A stretch of DNA of 64,000 nucleotides, taken from contig NMRB01002637.1 in the NCBI GenBank assembly GCA_002633025.1, positions 1 to 64,000 of the forward strand, written 5' to 3'. A program made the translations under genes and the position numbers. This document shows, one piece after another, positions 1 to 10,369 of this stretch. Below the pieces are notes generated by a model, which was not told the origin of the DNA, ran no database searches, and saw only the letters and a list, made by a program, of their open reading frames with translations. Position 1 is the first letter of the stretch. Every line of letters begins with the position of its first letter. This DNA is from Notospermus geniculatus (lineage: Eukaryota > Nemertea > Pilidiophora > Heteronemertea > Lineidae).

Positions 1-742
1 TCCTTGAAAAAGTGCTAAAATTTTAGTGTTTTGACCACCGCAGTAGCGATTTTCTGGTCTTCCATCTGACCCCCTTCAGAGCCTATATACTGACGTAGTA
101 CTAGCAGCTACATGTAAATGGTTCCTCCTCACAATGAAAAGCTTGTGAATGTTGCTGTTCGAGTTTCTCATCGAAAACAAACGTCATTCGTAACACATTG
201 ACACCCATAAGTACTCACTCGTGTGGGTTCATCATTTCCCACAAAGGATTGTCCTCAGGGCCTTCTTTAATACCGGTTGCCTTCCTCAGTTCTCCTTTGT
301 TCTTACGAATTTTTTAGCGGGCGATAGTTGTTCTCGTTTCTTCAGGACTTCTGGCTTTTCCCTTCCGGTCGAATTCTTCAGCTGTGCTCTGAATATTGTT
401 TGAATTATGAAGATTTACACACGCCACTGTCTGTAGTAAAAGGCTAGAACTCGGCACAACATTCTTGCACTCATCGATTTAACAAATTATTTGATGAAGC
501 AATCATACCGGTATCGAAAATTAGCACTCGGTCTATAGGCCTATGAAACGTCACTTATTATACTTACATGACATCGAGGACAATACTTTTCCGTATTCGG
601 ACCAAGATGGTGACAACAGTCTTGTAGTTCGTTGAAATCGGCCACGGTTAGGGATAGAGATGTACTGATGTTCTTGGTCGATTTCGAAACAGCATCAAAT
701 ACCTCAATCGTTTTCCTGGAGGAAAGTGTAATGGGTGATTAA
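1..742. other. No gene recognised
   Basis: I see no coding region, splice-flanked exon or clear repeat here. The short ORFs present have no recognisable motifs. The stretch ends at the TTAA flank of the element that starts at 743. Confidence 0.5.
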
Positions 743-1393
743 CCCCTTGGGGCCGGATGACGATATATGCGGCTTTGGCCTGTAGCACACACCCTTGTGC
801 ATTCAAACGGACATAGAATCGTAACCAGTGGACCGATTGATGATCTCTTTGCATATTTTTTAATGCGAGACTACCCCCCCCCCCGCCCGAATACGCGATT
901 TTGCTCTGTTTGAAGAAACCTCGGTAAAATTGCGCTTTTACGTTTGTCCTGGGGCCTAGATTGACAGGCTCCAAAGTGCAAATCGGACTCGTTGTGACAA
1001 AATGGCCATATCTCCGGAACGGAAGCAGCTACGACGGCGCGACTAGCGCCAAAAGAAAGAGTAGAAAAAAGTAGCTTCTGACCAATTTTCAGAAGCGTAG
1101 GAGAAACGGTTATCGAGATAAGGACGTTTAAAGATTGACAACCTGACGAAAACGTAGGCAGAATGCGACCATTTCCTCACAACTTGCATCTTTGGCTCTG
1201 ATCTGTTTCTCTCACAGACATTTTAGAACAAGCAGACCTGCATGACGTCGTGGCCCATTTAGTTGCCTCCAGAATGAGTGCCTTGTCACCAGTTTTGGTT
1301 GAAAATTGTGGGAGCTAGGCGCATTTTTGTAGAGACGTCAGAAATTCATGTTACGAAATGTACATTTTTCAACTTCATCCCGGCCCCAAGGGG
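743..1393. mobile_element. Non-autonomous DNA transposon, TTAA target site (651 bp)
   Basis: The element starts CCCCTTGGGGCCGG and ends with the inverted copy CCGGCCCCAAGGGG. It is directly flanked by TTAA at 739-742 and 1394-1397. There is no transposase ORF inside, so it would need enzyme from elsewhere. TTAA duplication is the hallmark of piggyBac and Kolobok elements; the CCCC start fits piggyBac better, but that is inference. Confidence 0.8.
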
Positions 1394-1585
1394 TTAAGTA
1401 TTGTACTGGATAATGTGCGAGGGATGCAAGGTTAAATTCTGGTTGGAAGCTGTGCTCTTCATCTTGTTATGACTTTCATGTGATTAATCGTGTAATGTTA
1501 TAAAACTTCACAAAAGGAAGTGAATGAATCGGGACTAAGATTGGAGAATGTCTTACTAGTATTTTTCTGTTGAATTAATGCTTAC

Positions 1586-3067
1586 TCATTTGCGTCGTCT
1601 AGACGGTTTTTGATACCCCTTAACATGTCAAAAACTGTGACGGTTTCTGATACGGACATAAAGCGAACCAACGATTGGTCGTTCCTAGCTGCCATCACAG
1701 TCGTGGCAGGCTGCATTTGCATCACATGTAGAGGGTTCCACCTTTTCGAGAGGTTGCTGGACATGTCATCAATGAAAAGGTTGAAAGGCACACAACCAAC
1801 ACCACGTTCTTGGAGAAGTTCTTTGCACCTTTTCCCATCCATTTGATGCATAATGCTGTCCGATTCTGGTGGCTTGTTAATGTCAGTGCTGTAAATAATA
1901 TTAATTATTAGCCTAACTTCTGATGGCATTCTGACCAATTCCAAATCATCATATGACGGAGGGGGCAAAAATTGATTTTCTGGGGAAGCACATAATTGCT
2001 TTGAACTCACCGCACGAGTTTGTTGGCTGTTTGAGGATTTCCGAATAGTAGCTTTAGTATCTCCTCAAGCTTTATATAGGAGAAGGGCTGGCCATTTGAG
2101 TCTTCTTCCTACATCAGTACAACAAACATATGATTCGTGTCAACGATTTTGAATTAGAGGCACGACAGTGCTCATCTTGGATAAATAGCAATGCATGCCC
2201 ATGGATGGCAGACTGGCCAAACAGGAACAGCACTTCACGAAGTGCCAGGTTTTTAATGGAATTTTGAAGTAAGTGTAAAAACCACATTGTGCAATCTTAC
2301 CTCCTTCACTATGTTTTCCCACGACAGATCTCCAAATGACATCTTCTTGAAATATGTAAAAGGCTTGATGGTCGGGTCAAGCTGTTTCATCATGAAGTGA
2401 ACAAAACGTGCCACAGCATCACTCTAAATTAAATTAACGAGACAATGGAATATAATAGTTAGTGGTGTCATGGGTGTTTGCTTTCGTAAGTCAGCGTTTC
2501 TGTAATATTTTTTTGCGAATTACAACATTGTTATCTCGTCAGGTCGAACTGGGGGCCCGCATTGATCCAGTTTATTTGCGATGACCAATATCCCGGTTCG
2601 ATACTAATAGTATAGTAATATTGATATGACCTCAAGCGCGAGATACGTTGTGTATCGGAAGGCCTAACACGCCATTTGTCTCAGGTAGAGTCACAAATAT
2701 ATCAAGTTTAATAGTCATTCGACATATGCTTTCTCGATTCGAGATATTATTATCTCAAATACATGATATTTGTGTTTCAAAGCGCTTCAACACACCACTT
2801 ATCTCAATTGGAGATAATCAAGATAATGGTGGACAATATAACATGGAAATTCACCTACCACCGGATGAGTCAGAGAATGCATGAAGATGTACATTAACAG
2901 TTCGGATTTCGAGCTGAACGGGTACCAAATACAGCCCGCCTTTGGAAGAATAAAAGATTCGTCATCACTCTCAACTCCATCTTCATCATCATCAGAATCA
3001 AGAAGATCTTCGTCATCGTTGGTGTCATCGTCTTGTTCCACACGTTGAAGGCCATGTGGTACTGGTC
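1586..3067 (-). CDS. Spliced gene of a multicopy family with a DDxSxNxSKxWN motif (partial, four exons)
   Basis: Four minus-strand exons join in frame: 3067-2859 (acceptor TTTGTAG, donor GTAGGT), 2423-2301 (AATTTAG, GTAAGA), 2108-2011 (GATGTAG, GTGAGT) and 1888-1586 (TTTACAG, donor GTAAGC). Junction phases agree at all three introns. The first exon has an acidic Asp/Glu run followed by a hydrophobic Trp-Tyr-Pro-Phe segment. The last carries D-D-M-S-S-N-L-S-K-R-W-N, a motif I associate with multicopy, probably transposon-derived proteins that carry D-D-T-S-G-N-x-S-K-x-W-N; their function is unknown to me. Both ends are open: an acceptor precedes the first exon and a donor follows the last, so more exons are expected on each side. 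The agreeing phases argue for a recently functional gene, not random ORFs. Confidence 0.6.
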
Positions 3068-3203
3068 CTACAAACGGTGCGGAAAACAAACAAAGCATTG
3101 ATAATGAATGAAACATTACGATGTCTGGACCAATCTAATACGCCTGGAAGGAGTTAAATCAACACAAACAGCCAACATCATTCTTCACTTTCCACCACAA
3201 AAA

Positions 3204-3275
3204 CCTGACCACAAAGGATGTAACTAAGGAAACTTGGACACTTTTCTTTCCTTAGTTACATCCTTTGTGGTCAGG
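3204..3275. repeat. Perfect hairpin, 27-bp arms
   Basis: CCTGACCACAAAGGATGTAA and the bases after it (3204-3230) recur as an exact reverse complement at 3249-3275, with an 18-base loop. The fragment CTTGGACAC.ttTTCTTTCCTTA in and beside the loop recurs near 3362-3382, so this is probably part of a dispersed repeat. Confidence 0.75.
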
Positions 3276-3481
3276 TTGAGCAACCCTTTTCTTTCAGCTA
3301 AATTATTTTCTCCTTAATTACATCCACTCATTAAATTAGGTCCAGCAACCATCCGTGGGGCTTGGACACTATTCTTTCCTTAATTGCTTACTCATCCTGT
3401 CTACACAGGTTATGTAGTTCTACATTCGGGTTTCAGCTCAGTCTTCTCTAGAGTTTCAGATTGTAAAGTTCCACTTGAAAA

Positions 3482-3500
3482 AGACCCCGGTTGGGGTCGA
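3482..3500. repeat. Short GACCCC.GGGGTC hairpin repeat, copy 1
   Basis: AAGACCCCGGTTGGGGTCGA is a short hairpin. A reverse-oriented variant (GACCCCAACCGGGGTCTT) lies at 55,401-55,418 next to similar flanks. It is probably the core of a dispersed short repeat. Confidence 0.45.
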
Positions 3501-3571
3501 AAATTCGTGAATTCTGGAGATTGACTTCTTGCTTATTATCATTTTGTGTGTCAATTTTGTGCTATTCTGTA

Positions 3572-4454
3572 TCTGAATTGTAAACGATGTGCTTTCATGT
3601 TTCATTAATCAGCTAATTAAGCAAACAATGAGACCCCCATTTGACTTTTTCGTCATAGATTTCTCGGCAACAAGGCCACTGGGACCAGGCGTTTTACCAC
3701 AAAATGTTGGGGAATACATATGTGCAGGTGCCGACGTTGAGATAATTTGCAAATTCGAATTCTTAGTAATGATAATTATGTAATTTGTGCCAAAAATTGG
3801 TCAAAAATGAACTTTTTGAATATCTCCCGAATCCTGTTGAATAGTGAAAAAATCTCAACGTCGCGCCCTGCGCACAAATATACTGCTGCCAAATGAAAAG
3901 AAACCACTGAAGTGCGATGCCTGATGGACGAGAAAAGTCTTCCCAAAATTTTCATATTTTGGCCTAAACACGCCTACGCTTTTCGAAATACGCGGGCTAT
4001 TAAAGTAACCTCCTTATTGTCATTAAAATAGGCCTATGCGCACGGACGCACCGGGTGTACAAAAGCATTGTGCTGGACAATACAGTATTTTCAGATTTAA
4101 GACATCACTCCACTGAATCAGCCCCCTCATTACTATGAATATGGTAACCAGGTCGTGCATGAAAGCTCAATGGCCCTAACAGCGTTTGATTGATTGAACT
4201 GGACTAAATGACATTAGATCTTTTAAAATTGGCCCCCTTAGCCACCTCATTAGGCTGGACATTGTAATTCATGGAGTGACGTCTTAAATCTGAAAATACT
4301 GTATTTTTGAAAGAGTGTAGGTTTTGGCAACGAACCATGATCAGCTTCTCCTTGACGACTAATTTTATAAACAATACATGGTTATTCATAAATAAGACGG
4401 TTCAGCCTTCGACCGCCGCACTAAAACGGCGCTGTATGTTTCCACTACCGCCCC
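3572..4454 (-). mobile_element. Truncated, inverted copy of the 791-bp TTAA element
   Basis: This sequence matches the element at 13,484-14,274 in reverse orientation over most of its length. It shares the CTGAATTGTAAACGATG start and the CTACCGCCCC end. The end near 3572 is cut short and the TTAA at the other end has decayed. A 219-bp TA-flanked MITE (4083-4301) has inserted into it; the copy at 13.6 kb lacks that insertion and shows the empty site. Confidence 0.75.
4083..4301. mobile_element. MITE, TA target site (Tc1/mariner type), 219 bp
   Basis: Terminal inverted repeats begin CAGTATTTTCAGATTTAAGA and extend about 30 bp. TA dinucleotides flank the element at 4081-4082 and 4302-4303. The uninterrupted relative near 13,630-13,640 has a single TA at the same place, giving a filled-site and empty-site pair within this window. 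No internal ORF is present. Confidence 0.85.
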
Positions 4455-4622
4455 AAGATGCAAGGTACACCGGCAACTTTTCGTTTCATGTGATGGGTAA
4501 ACAACTTTTCCACCATATCGACGTACAGTTGTATGTGAACCAGGCAAAAAAGCAAAATTGATTGGGAAAAGTAGCCTACGTGGTAGATACATGTGCAGTC
4601 ATTCCAGAATATTTTCCATAAA

Positions 4623-4980
4623 TACTGTACTCGCGCCCCAATACCGTCCTGGGCGGGAAATCAGAGTAGGTGGGAGATTGTCATGTGGGCCGAGCTTAGT
4701 ACGGTCGGTATTGTATAGAAATTGCCGTCAAGCAAATAGGCCCTATTGGTATGCAACAGCAATTTTAGCATGTCAAAACTTCGCGGCGCTCTGGTGATTC
4801 ACGGACTACATCAAGTCATGGTCTGATCATCTTACAGTGAGGCCTGTTGCATACCAACAGCGCCTATTCGCTTGACGGCAATTTCTATACAATACCGACC
4901 GTACTAAGCTCGGCCCACATGACAATCTCCCACCTACTCTGATTTCCCGCCCAGGACGGTATTGGGGCGCGAGTACAGTA
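4623..4980. mobile_element. Foldback element with 137-bp arms
   Basis: Arms at 4623-4759 and 4844-4980 are near-perfect inverted copies, starting TACTGTACTCGCGCCCC. TAAA flanks both ends (4619-4622 and 4981-4984) as a likely target duplication. The spacer is about 84 bp. ORFs read through the arms are mirror images of each other and are not genes. Confidence 0.85.
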
Positions 4981-5056
4981 TAAACACACAAATTTTCATT
5001 TTGCAACATTAAGAAAATACCGGCACCGGTACCTGAAATTACATTACTGAGTTTAA

Positions 5057-5193
5057 GAAACCATACGTTAACGCTAACGCTAACGCTAATTACGTCGAAA
5101 TGACGTCACTCCCCGAAGAAATACAACAAATTCATTTGATGTGACGTCAAAATGATGTCAATATCGTTAGCGTTAGCGTTAACGTATGGTTTC
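5057..5193. mobile_element. MITE, TTAA target site, 137 bp
   Basis: Terminal inverted repeats start GAAACCATACGTTAACGCTA and continue with three GCTAAC-type units. TTAA flanks at 5053-5056 and 5194-5197. It is the smallest of the TTAA elements here and has no coding capacity. Confidence 0.85.
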
Positions 5194-6218
5194 TTAACCT
5201 CACTATTATTATTGTCAGGATGTCTAATAAGAGAAATGGTTGTACATGTTTTGTTACGAAACTTTATCCTAAGGTTTCCGTGGCTTGCTTTGGTAGCTAA
5301 TGCCAATCACCTTTTTTAACTCAAGTAATTTTCTGAATGCGAAAATTTACAACAGTAATTTTATACATAAAGTGTTTGCAATTCGTGGTACATACGGTTC
5401 ACTCCAGGCATTTGCAGCATTCAGACTTCATATGCTCATCATATTTCGTTCAGGACTGGAAAACTACATGTATGGATGCTGATTTCAGGCGGGACTTGCT
5501 GGTTTGGACGTCGAGCGTCTGCGAACGACTCGCGATCAGATTCAGACACCGACATCGTCGTATTGATTCATACGACTTGAACAAGCCAGTGTTTTGTGTG
5601 GCAAAATCATTGCAAGGCCATTCAGCGACCCTCGATTAGACGCCGACAAAATCGTTCGTCGTGCTTCAGCGTCGAACATAGCGCGCGTCCTTCAAACTTC
5701 ACCGGGCATCTCCCGATCTGACCCAGACGCTGCAATCTGAACGTCAGAGAACGATTCGTGCCAACATCGTAACTCTGACGTATATCGGACAGCGCCATAT
5801 TGCTCCGGGATATACTTCTTCGGTCATGCTCGACAAGACTGTTCAAATCTATCGATCTGAATGATCAAAGTTACCAATTAGAGTTGTCCTCTATTCACAA
5901 CTGTTTGGAGCTCCAGACACTCCGATGAAATAGCGCACTACATATTAGGTAACAGGCTGGGTAATATGTGCCAGGAATAGTGCCCATTTCATGGGTGTTA
6001 TGTGAGCTTGATTTGTGTCAGTTTTCTACACAGGTTTGTGGTCACACCATTGTTCAGGGTATGCATGCCATTAATTTGGAAAAGTCTCAGGCCCTTTCAA
6101 AAAAGAAAAGTTTCTCAGGTTGTCCGTACAAGCCCTACTTACACAATAGAAATCCCCGGGCTTTTTGAGACTAGGTGTGGGCGTCTACACTACAAAAATA
6201 AAATCCAGCTGAACTTAA

Positions 6219-6414
6219 AGGAGCACGGTATTGGATCTCAAATGCGTTATTTGACTGCCGACGTAGAGGGAGCCACCTAGCGGCAGTAAGACGAACTACA
6301 AAAATGCATTACAAAATGTACGTAGTAAATCGGGTCAATTCGCCGACACGTAGTTAGCCCCTGAGTGGCGCGGTGGCGCCGGCTGTCGAGAAAAAGTGGC
6401 AATACCGTGCTCCT
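6219..6414. mobile_element. MITE family A copy 1, TTAA target site
   Basis: Terminal inverted repeat AGGAGCACGGTATTG, with TTAA on both sides (6215-6218, 6415-6418). Two more copies of the same family lie at 29,898-30,092 and 38,261-38,451, each with its own TTAA flanks. The interiors are clearly alignable by eye, for example AAATGCGTTATTT followed by ACTGCCGAC. Confidence 0.9.
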
Positions 6415-6940
6415 TTAACTGCTACGCCCGGCGTTAGGATCGCTGCTGGCGTGCACTCTTCACGAGGAGGCAGCGCCAAATTTCACTGCTGGCTGGCTTC
6501 CCATGACCTTGACATTGTCACGCCTTTTGAAAAAATAAGTTGTTTATTCCGCGTTCTTATCACTGCTTATCATTACATTTGCTACGTTATCTTATGTAAA
6601 GACAATTTTCTCTCGTAAAAACCAGACCTACATGTAGGTTTAGAGAACTTACGATGTAGTCCGGTTCAAAGTGGGCATTCCGTGGGCATTTTGGTATGAA
6701 GTTTGCCGACACGTCTAGTTTGATAGAGGACCACTTACTGAAGAAGAAAAACTTTGTCGGCAATCTGGGAAATTGTGTGGGTAGGAGTTGTGACGGTTGC
6801 CATGGCAACCGAGTATGAAAATGGTGTATTTTTGTAAATGCTGACTCCCGCTTATTCAGAAACGGTTTTTACATGACCAAAGTGTCGATTAAAATGTTAA
6901 GGTTGGTCGAGCATCCGTTCGACACAATTAGAGATAGTTT

Positions 6941-6975
6941 AAAGGTCAAGGTCAAGGTCAAAGGTCAAGGTCAAC
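6941..6975. repeat. AAGGTC microsatellite
   Basis: Short tandem run of AAGGTC/AAAGGTC units. No gene context was seen. Confidence 0.8.
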
Positions 6976-7290
6976 CAAGAATTAGGCAAATTTGAAAGAA
7001 ATTTTCTTGATTGGACTGAAATTTTTGCCTCCGTATGATGTTTGACACTGTATTTTTTCATACGTTTGACATTTAGATAATACCTTTGGCATCTGCAGAG
7101 TTTCAATTGGCTGATCATATAACTGTTAACAATGTGCGCATCCGTTATTTTGACTAAGCATTGACGGCCCCGAAATCCGAGTAACTGCGTTGATTCACTG
7201 ATTCAGCGAAATCCTGTTTCAGGTGTGTGAAGAACTTGTAATTGCAGCCTTTGGGTGGGCCGTTTCGTCATACGAGGCTACCAAACATTC

Positions 7291-7430
7291 AGGGCCGTAT
7301 TCAAAAAGGGTGTTTAAGACTTAGACGCGTGTAACTTTGTCAAATGCATGGTGGAAGTGTGTGCATTTAGTGAAGTTACACGCGTCTAAGTCTTAATCGT
7401 GCGATGATCACCCTTTTTGAATACGGCCCT
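7291..7430. mobile_element. Foldback MITE with AGGGCCGTATTCAAAAAGGG ends
   Basis: AGGGCCGTATTCAAAAAGGG at the left is matched by its reverse complement at the right. A second inner inverted segment (AAGACTTAGACGCGTGTAAC) makes nearly the whole 140 bp self-complementary. It belongs to a loose group of GGGCC-ended foldbacks in this window. Confidence 0.75.
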
Positions 7431-8052
7431 CAAAGTCTCTAGTAGTCGATAAGAATCCGGGGGTGGGGCTATTGGTTGCCATAGTAACCATGCAACGGAC
7501 ATGCAGTATCAAAAGTCAGTACCTACCATTCCGTTGATTTTTTATCGGATAAAGGTGAAATGGGCATTATTGGATAAATAGACATGTCACTGAGGGGTGA
7601 CCATCACCAGTATAAGACTATACCGATAAAGTGACGTTGCTTGTGACGTCATGACGTTATTGGCAATAAAGGAGACGGCCTTTGTGTGCAGTAACTGGAA
7701 GGCGCTGCACCGGTTCCTCTCAAATTGCTTACAGTCTATGTGTGGGTAGAGACGTCAAGCGGCATCTAATCCTAGCTTTTCGAGGTAATGGAATCTAGCG
7801 TACCAGAACTCCAAGGTGGCTGCCAAAACATCTCCGCGTAGGGTAAAGTGATGAGGTGTCATAACCAATGAAAAGACTTGGAATTCCGTTTAAAAGTTAA
7901 TCTATATTCACCAGCTTAAAAAATTTAAATTGCTGTACACGGACGGATAAATAAGATTTTTTCTCTTCATGCAAACCATTAAGCTCAGTTGAAATCAAGG
8001 TATATATAATTTGTGCACTGTAAGGATTGACTACATGTACTCGGTCTGCAAT
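7431..8052. other. No gene recognised
   Basis: No coding motif, repeat array or inverted repeat was recognised between the foldback at 7.3-7.4 kb and the coding block that ends at 8,053. Confidence 0.45.
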
Positions 8053-9618
8053 TTAATCCTCTTCGGTTTCGGCATCTTGCTCGCTGTAATCGTCTGGTTT
8101 GTCCCCCGAGACGTTGGCGCACTCCTCCGAGCATCCACACATTTCAGTGCATTGCAAATCAGCCTTTCTACAGGAGCACAGCTTTGACTCGCATTTTGTT
8201 TTGCAATCACACCTGACTAGTTCAATTACACATTTTGGTGCTGGGAGTGATACGGTTGGGATTGGAACCCATCTTCCCTGATCCATTTTCCAGCCATAGT
8301 CTTGGGGAGATGGTATTGACGGATTGGGTACAATGTCGTTGTTCCATATCATAGACTGGTGATGTGCCCTTAGAGCAGCTTGGTGAAGTGCGTCTCTAGT
8401 AGGAGGGAGCTGTTCTGACTGTGCCTGCTTTTTAGAGAAAAGCCACCACCGTAACTGAGCGACTGACTTCAGTGTAGTCTGAGGGGAGTACACCCGACAA
8501 ATAAGTTCTTCAATACCAGCCATCGTCTCCTCTGATATCGCGGTCGTCTTCCCTAAATTTGCTAATGCACTGATGCAGTCATCTCCAGCATTCAGGAATG
8601 CTTTCCAGAACGAGACTTTTCCCTTCCCAGCAAAGCTTCCCGTGACATCTGCACCGCTGATTGCATACAGTCCTGGTAATGCTGCTGCGTGTCTATGACC
8701 TAATGCGGCATACACCGCACCTACCGAAATGATGCGCCGTGAATGACCCTTTCCTCTTACAAAGTTCGTGTCCACGCAAAGCTCAGGGTACCTTCGAATG
8801 CATAGCACAAGCACATCTGTATCTGGTGAATGCACAGAAATCGTGGTCGCCCCAGACTTTGAAGCATCAGCAGCGTGTAGGATTAGCTTTGTGTCTGTCT
8901 CCTCATGGTTGCTTTCAAGATGTCTAACATCCAAGTGTGTTGCTCGGCACTCCGATCCCCATGCGACAATGACACGTTTTTGAAGTTTTTCTCCACACTG
9001 AAGAAACTTGTCAGCAAAGTAAGTTGTCAGCTCAGCTTTTGTTTTTTCACTTGACAGTAGAGTTTTTAACGACACACTTGAGATGTTTGTAGCATCACAG
9101 ACTTTGTAAGAAATTACTGGGATTTTTCCTTTCCTCCTGTCGCGAGTTGCCGTCTTTAGTGAATTTGCCACATCATACCGGTCGAAAATCAGACGTATCT
9201 CGTCGCTGTCACCGTACTTCTGCATTATTCTGTCACAGAAAACATCAGCGAGCTGTCGACAGTTCTTCACATCATCTGGCTTCTCCAGTGCTTGTACCTC
9301 TGCCATAGCATCAATAATTGCCACCTTATGGGTGATGTCACGATGAGAGTTGCCGATGTGACCAGTAGTTTCTTCACCTGTTGTCGTAGTCGCAGCGGTG
9401 TTCTCAAGGACTTCCATCAATTTGCACTTCGCTTGACAATGCAGCATAGTCCCGTCAGCAGCAAACATTGACCTTGGAATTACAGAGAGCTCATGCTCTC
9501 CGATTACTTCCTGCAGACAAACATCCTTTCTTGACTTGGACACAAGAAGCAATCTGGCAAAAAGATTCCGATCATCCTTCAGTTCAACAATCTTATTTCC
9601 CGTGTGTACTGTCATCAT
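8053..9618 (-). CDS. FEN1/XPG-like nuclease domain plus CXC cysteine tail (C-terminal part of a multicopy protein)
   Basis: Open frame of 521 codons. The carboxylates used by FEN1-type flap endonucleases can be placed in order: D103 in IIDAM, D146 in LIFDRY, E240 and D242 in HEETDT, D266 and D268 in SPDTDVLVL, and D324 in SGADVTGSFAGKGK. The glycine of GKGK sits seven residues after D324, as in the FEN1 helix-turn-helix that grips DNA. Residues 468-500 are a Cys-rich CXC (tesmin/TSO1-like) segment, followed by an acidic tail. This is the C-terminal third of a large protein family I recognise as highly multicopy in cnidarians and marine invertebrates. The nuclease reading is my inference from residue order and spacing. 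The segment runs on from the ORF at 9593-10369 through one frame change in a run of seven A. Confidence 0.7.
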   Translation of the reverse strand: MMTVHTGNKIVELKDDRNLFARLLLVSKSRKDVCLQEVIGEHELSVIPRSMFAADGTMLHCQAKCKLMEVLENTAATTTTGEETTGHIGNSHRDITHKVAIIDAMAEVQALEKPDDVKNCRQLADVFCDRIMQKYGDSDEIRLIFDRYDVANSLKTATRDRRKGKIPVISYKVCDATNISSVSLKTLLSSEKTKAELTTYFADKFLQCGEKLQKRVIVAWGSECRATHLDVRHLESNHEETDTKLILHAADASKSGATTISVHSPDTDVLVLCIRRYPELCVDTNFVRGKGHSRRIISVGAVYAALGHRHAAALPGLYAISGADVTGSFAGKGKVSFWKAFLNAGDDCISALANLGKTTAISEETMAGIEELICRVYSPQTTLKSVAQLRWWLFSKKQAQSEQLPPTRDALHQAALRAHHQSMIWNNDIVPNPSIPSPQDYGWKMDQGRWVPIPTVSLPAPKCVIELVRCDCKTKCESKLCSCRKADLQCTEMCGCSEECANVSGDKPDDYSEQDAETEED

Positions 9619-10369
9619 TTTCGCTGCTGACTTCCAGGTCTTTAAGTTCTGTTTTTTTCATCGGGGCCCAAATACTCGTTTTTTGAGATGCAATTCTGTC
9701 TTGCACAAACTCTGTCATCAAACTGAGGCCAATTTGCCGTTGATTGCACATGTCGTGTTTCACACTCTCTGGCATCACAACTTTGGTTGCCAAGTTTATG
9801 AGTTCGTCACCACCAATCTTGAACGGATTGCTGAATGCCTTTATGGTGCGAAGTAGATCCTGGAGGCGTTTTTCCTGTCTCGTGAGGGCAGCTGGCGTCA
9901 GCAAATGGTGATGATTCTGTTGAGTATCAGTTGTGTCCCCCATAACCATGTCTTTTGCTTCATTTGCCAGTTTGACGAGATCCGCAGCGGACAGGAAGAA
10001 TCGATTCCTGGCCTTTTCATTTAAAGTGATTCCTACGATTCCTCCAGCAACCTTCATGGAACGATTCACATGTTCTAAGGCATGATCCGCACCGATTGCA
10101 CAAAAGGCCACGTGTGGGTTTTTATTCACAACCCAATTACCATTCAAAAACTCAGAGTGCAAGTCCTTGTCATCTCTGCTTAATATGTCCATATCTGCCA
10201 GGTAGACTGGTCCCGAGACTGGTATCATACGTGCGTACGTCAGCTTGTCATGGACAAAGAAATGCTTCGTGAATGCCCTGAGTGACTGAAGATGCAGGTT
10301 CCAATCGCCAGTTCGTACGGATCGTATAAACTGCAACATCTCTAATACCATGTCCATGTACTGAAACAT
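9593..10369 (-). CDS. Middle segment of the FEN1-like multicopy protein
   Basis: 258-codon frame with the family pattern Q-Y-M-D-M-V-L-E-M-L-x-F-I-R, then W-N-L-H-L and Y-A-R-x-I-P-V, and an H-V-N-R-S-M-K-V-A-G-G-I-V-G-I stretch before a charged region. It overlaps the upstream frame near 10,342-10,369; a one-base change in a T run would join them. It overlaps the downstream nuclease frame near 9,593-9,618; one base in the A7 run near 9,650 separates the two. No splice sites are visible at either junction. Function is unknown. I read it as the same polypeptide as its neighbours. Confidence 0.6.
   Translation of the reverse strand: MFQYMDMVLEMLQFIRSVRTGDWNLHLQSLRAFTKHFFVHDKLTYARMIPVSGPVYLADMDILSRDDKDLHSEFLNGNWVVNKNPHVAFCAIGADHALEHVNRSMKVAGGIVGITLNEKARNRFFLSAADLVKLANEAKDMVMGDTTDTQQNHHHLLTPAALTRQEKRLQDLLRTIKAFSNPFKIGGDELINLATKVVMPESVKHDMCNQRQIGLSLMTEFVQDRIASQKTSIWAPMKKTELKDLEVSSENDDSTHGK

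Noticed and set aside
4558-5009. Two ORFs with the same peptide on opposite strands
   Set aside because: They are mirror readings of the two arms of the foldback at 4,623-4,980.
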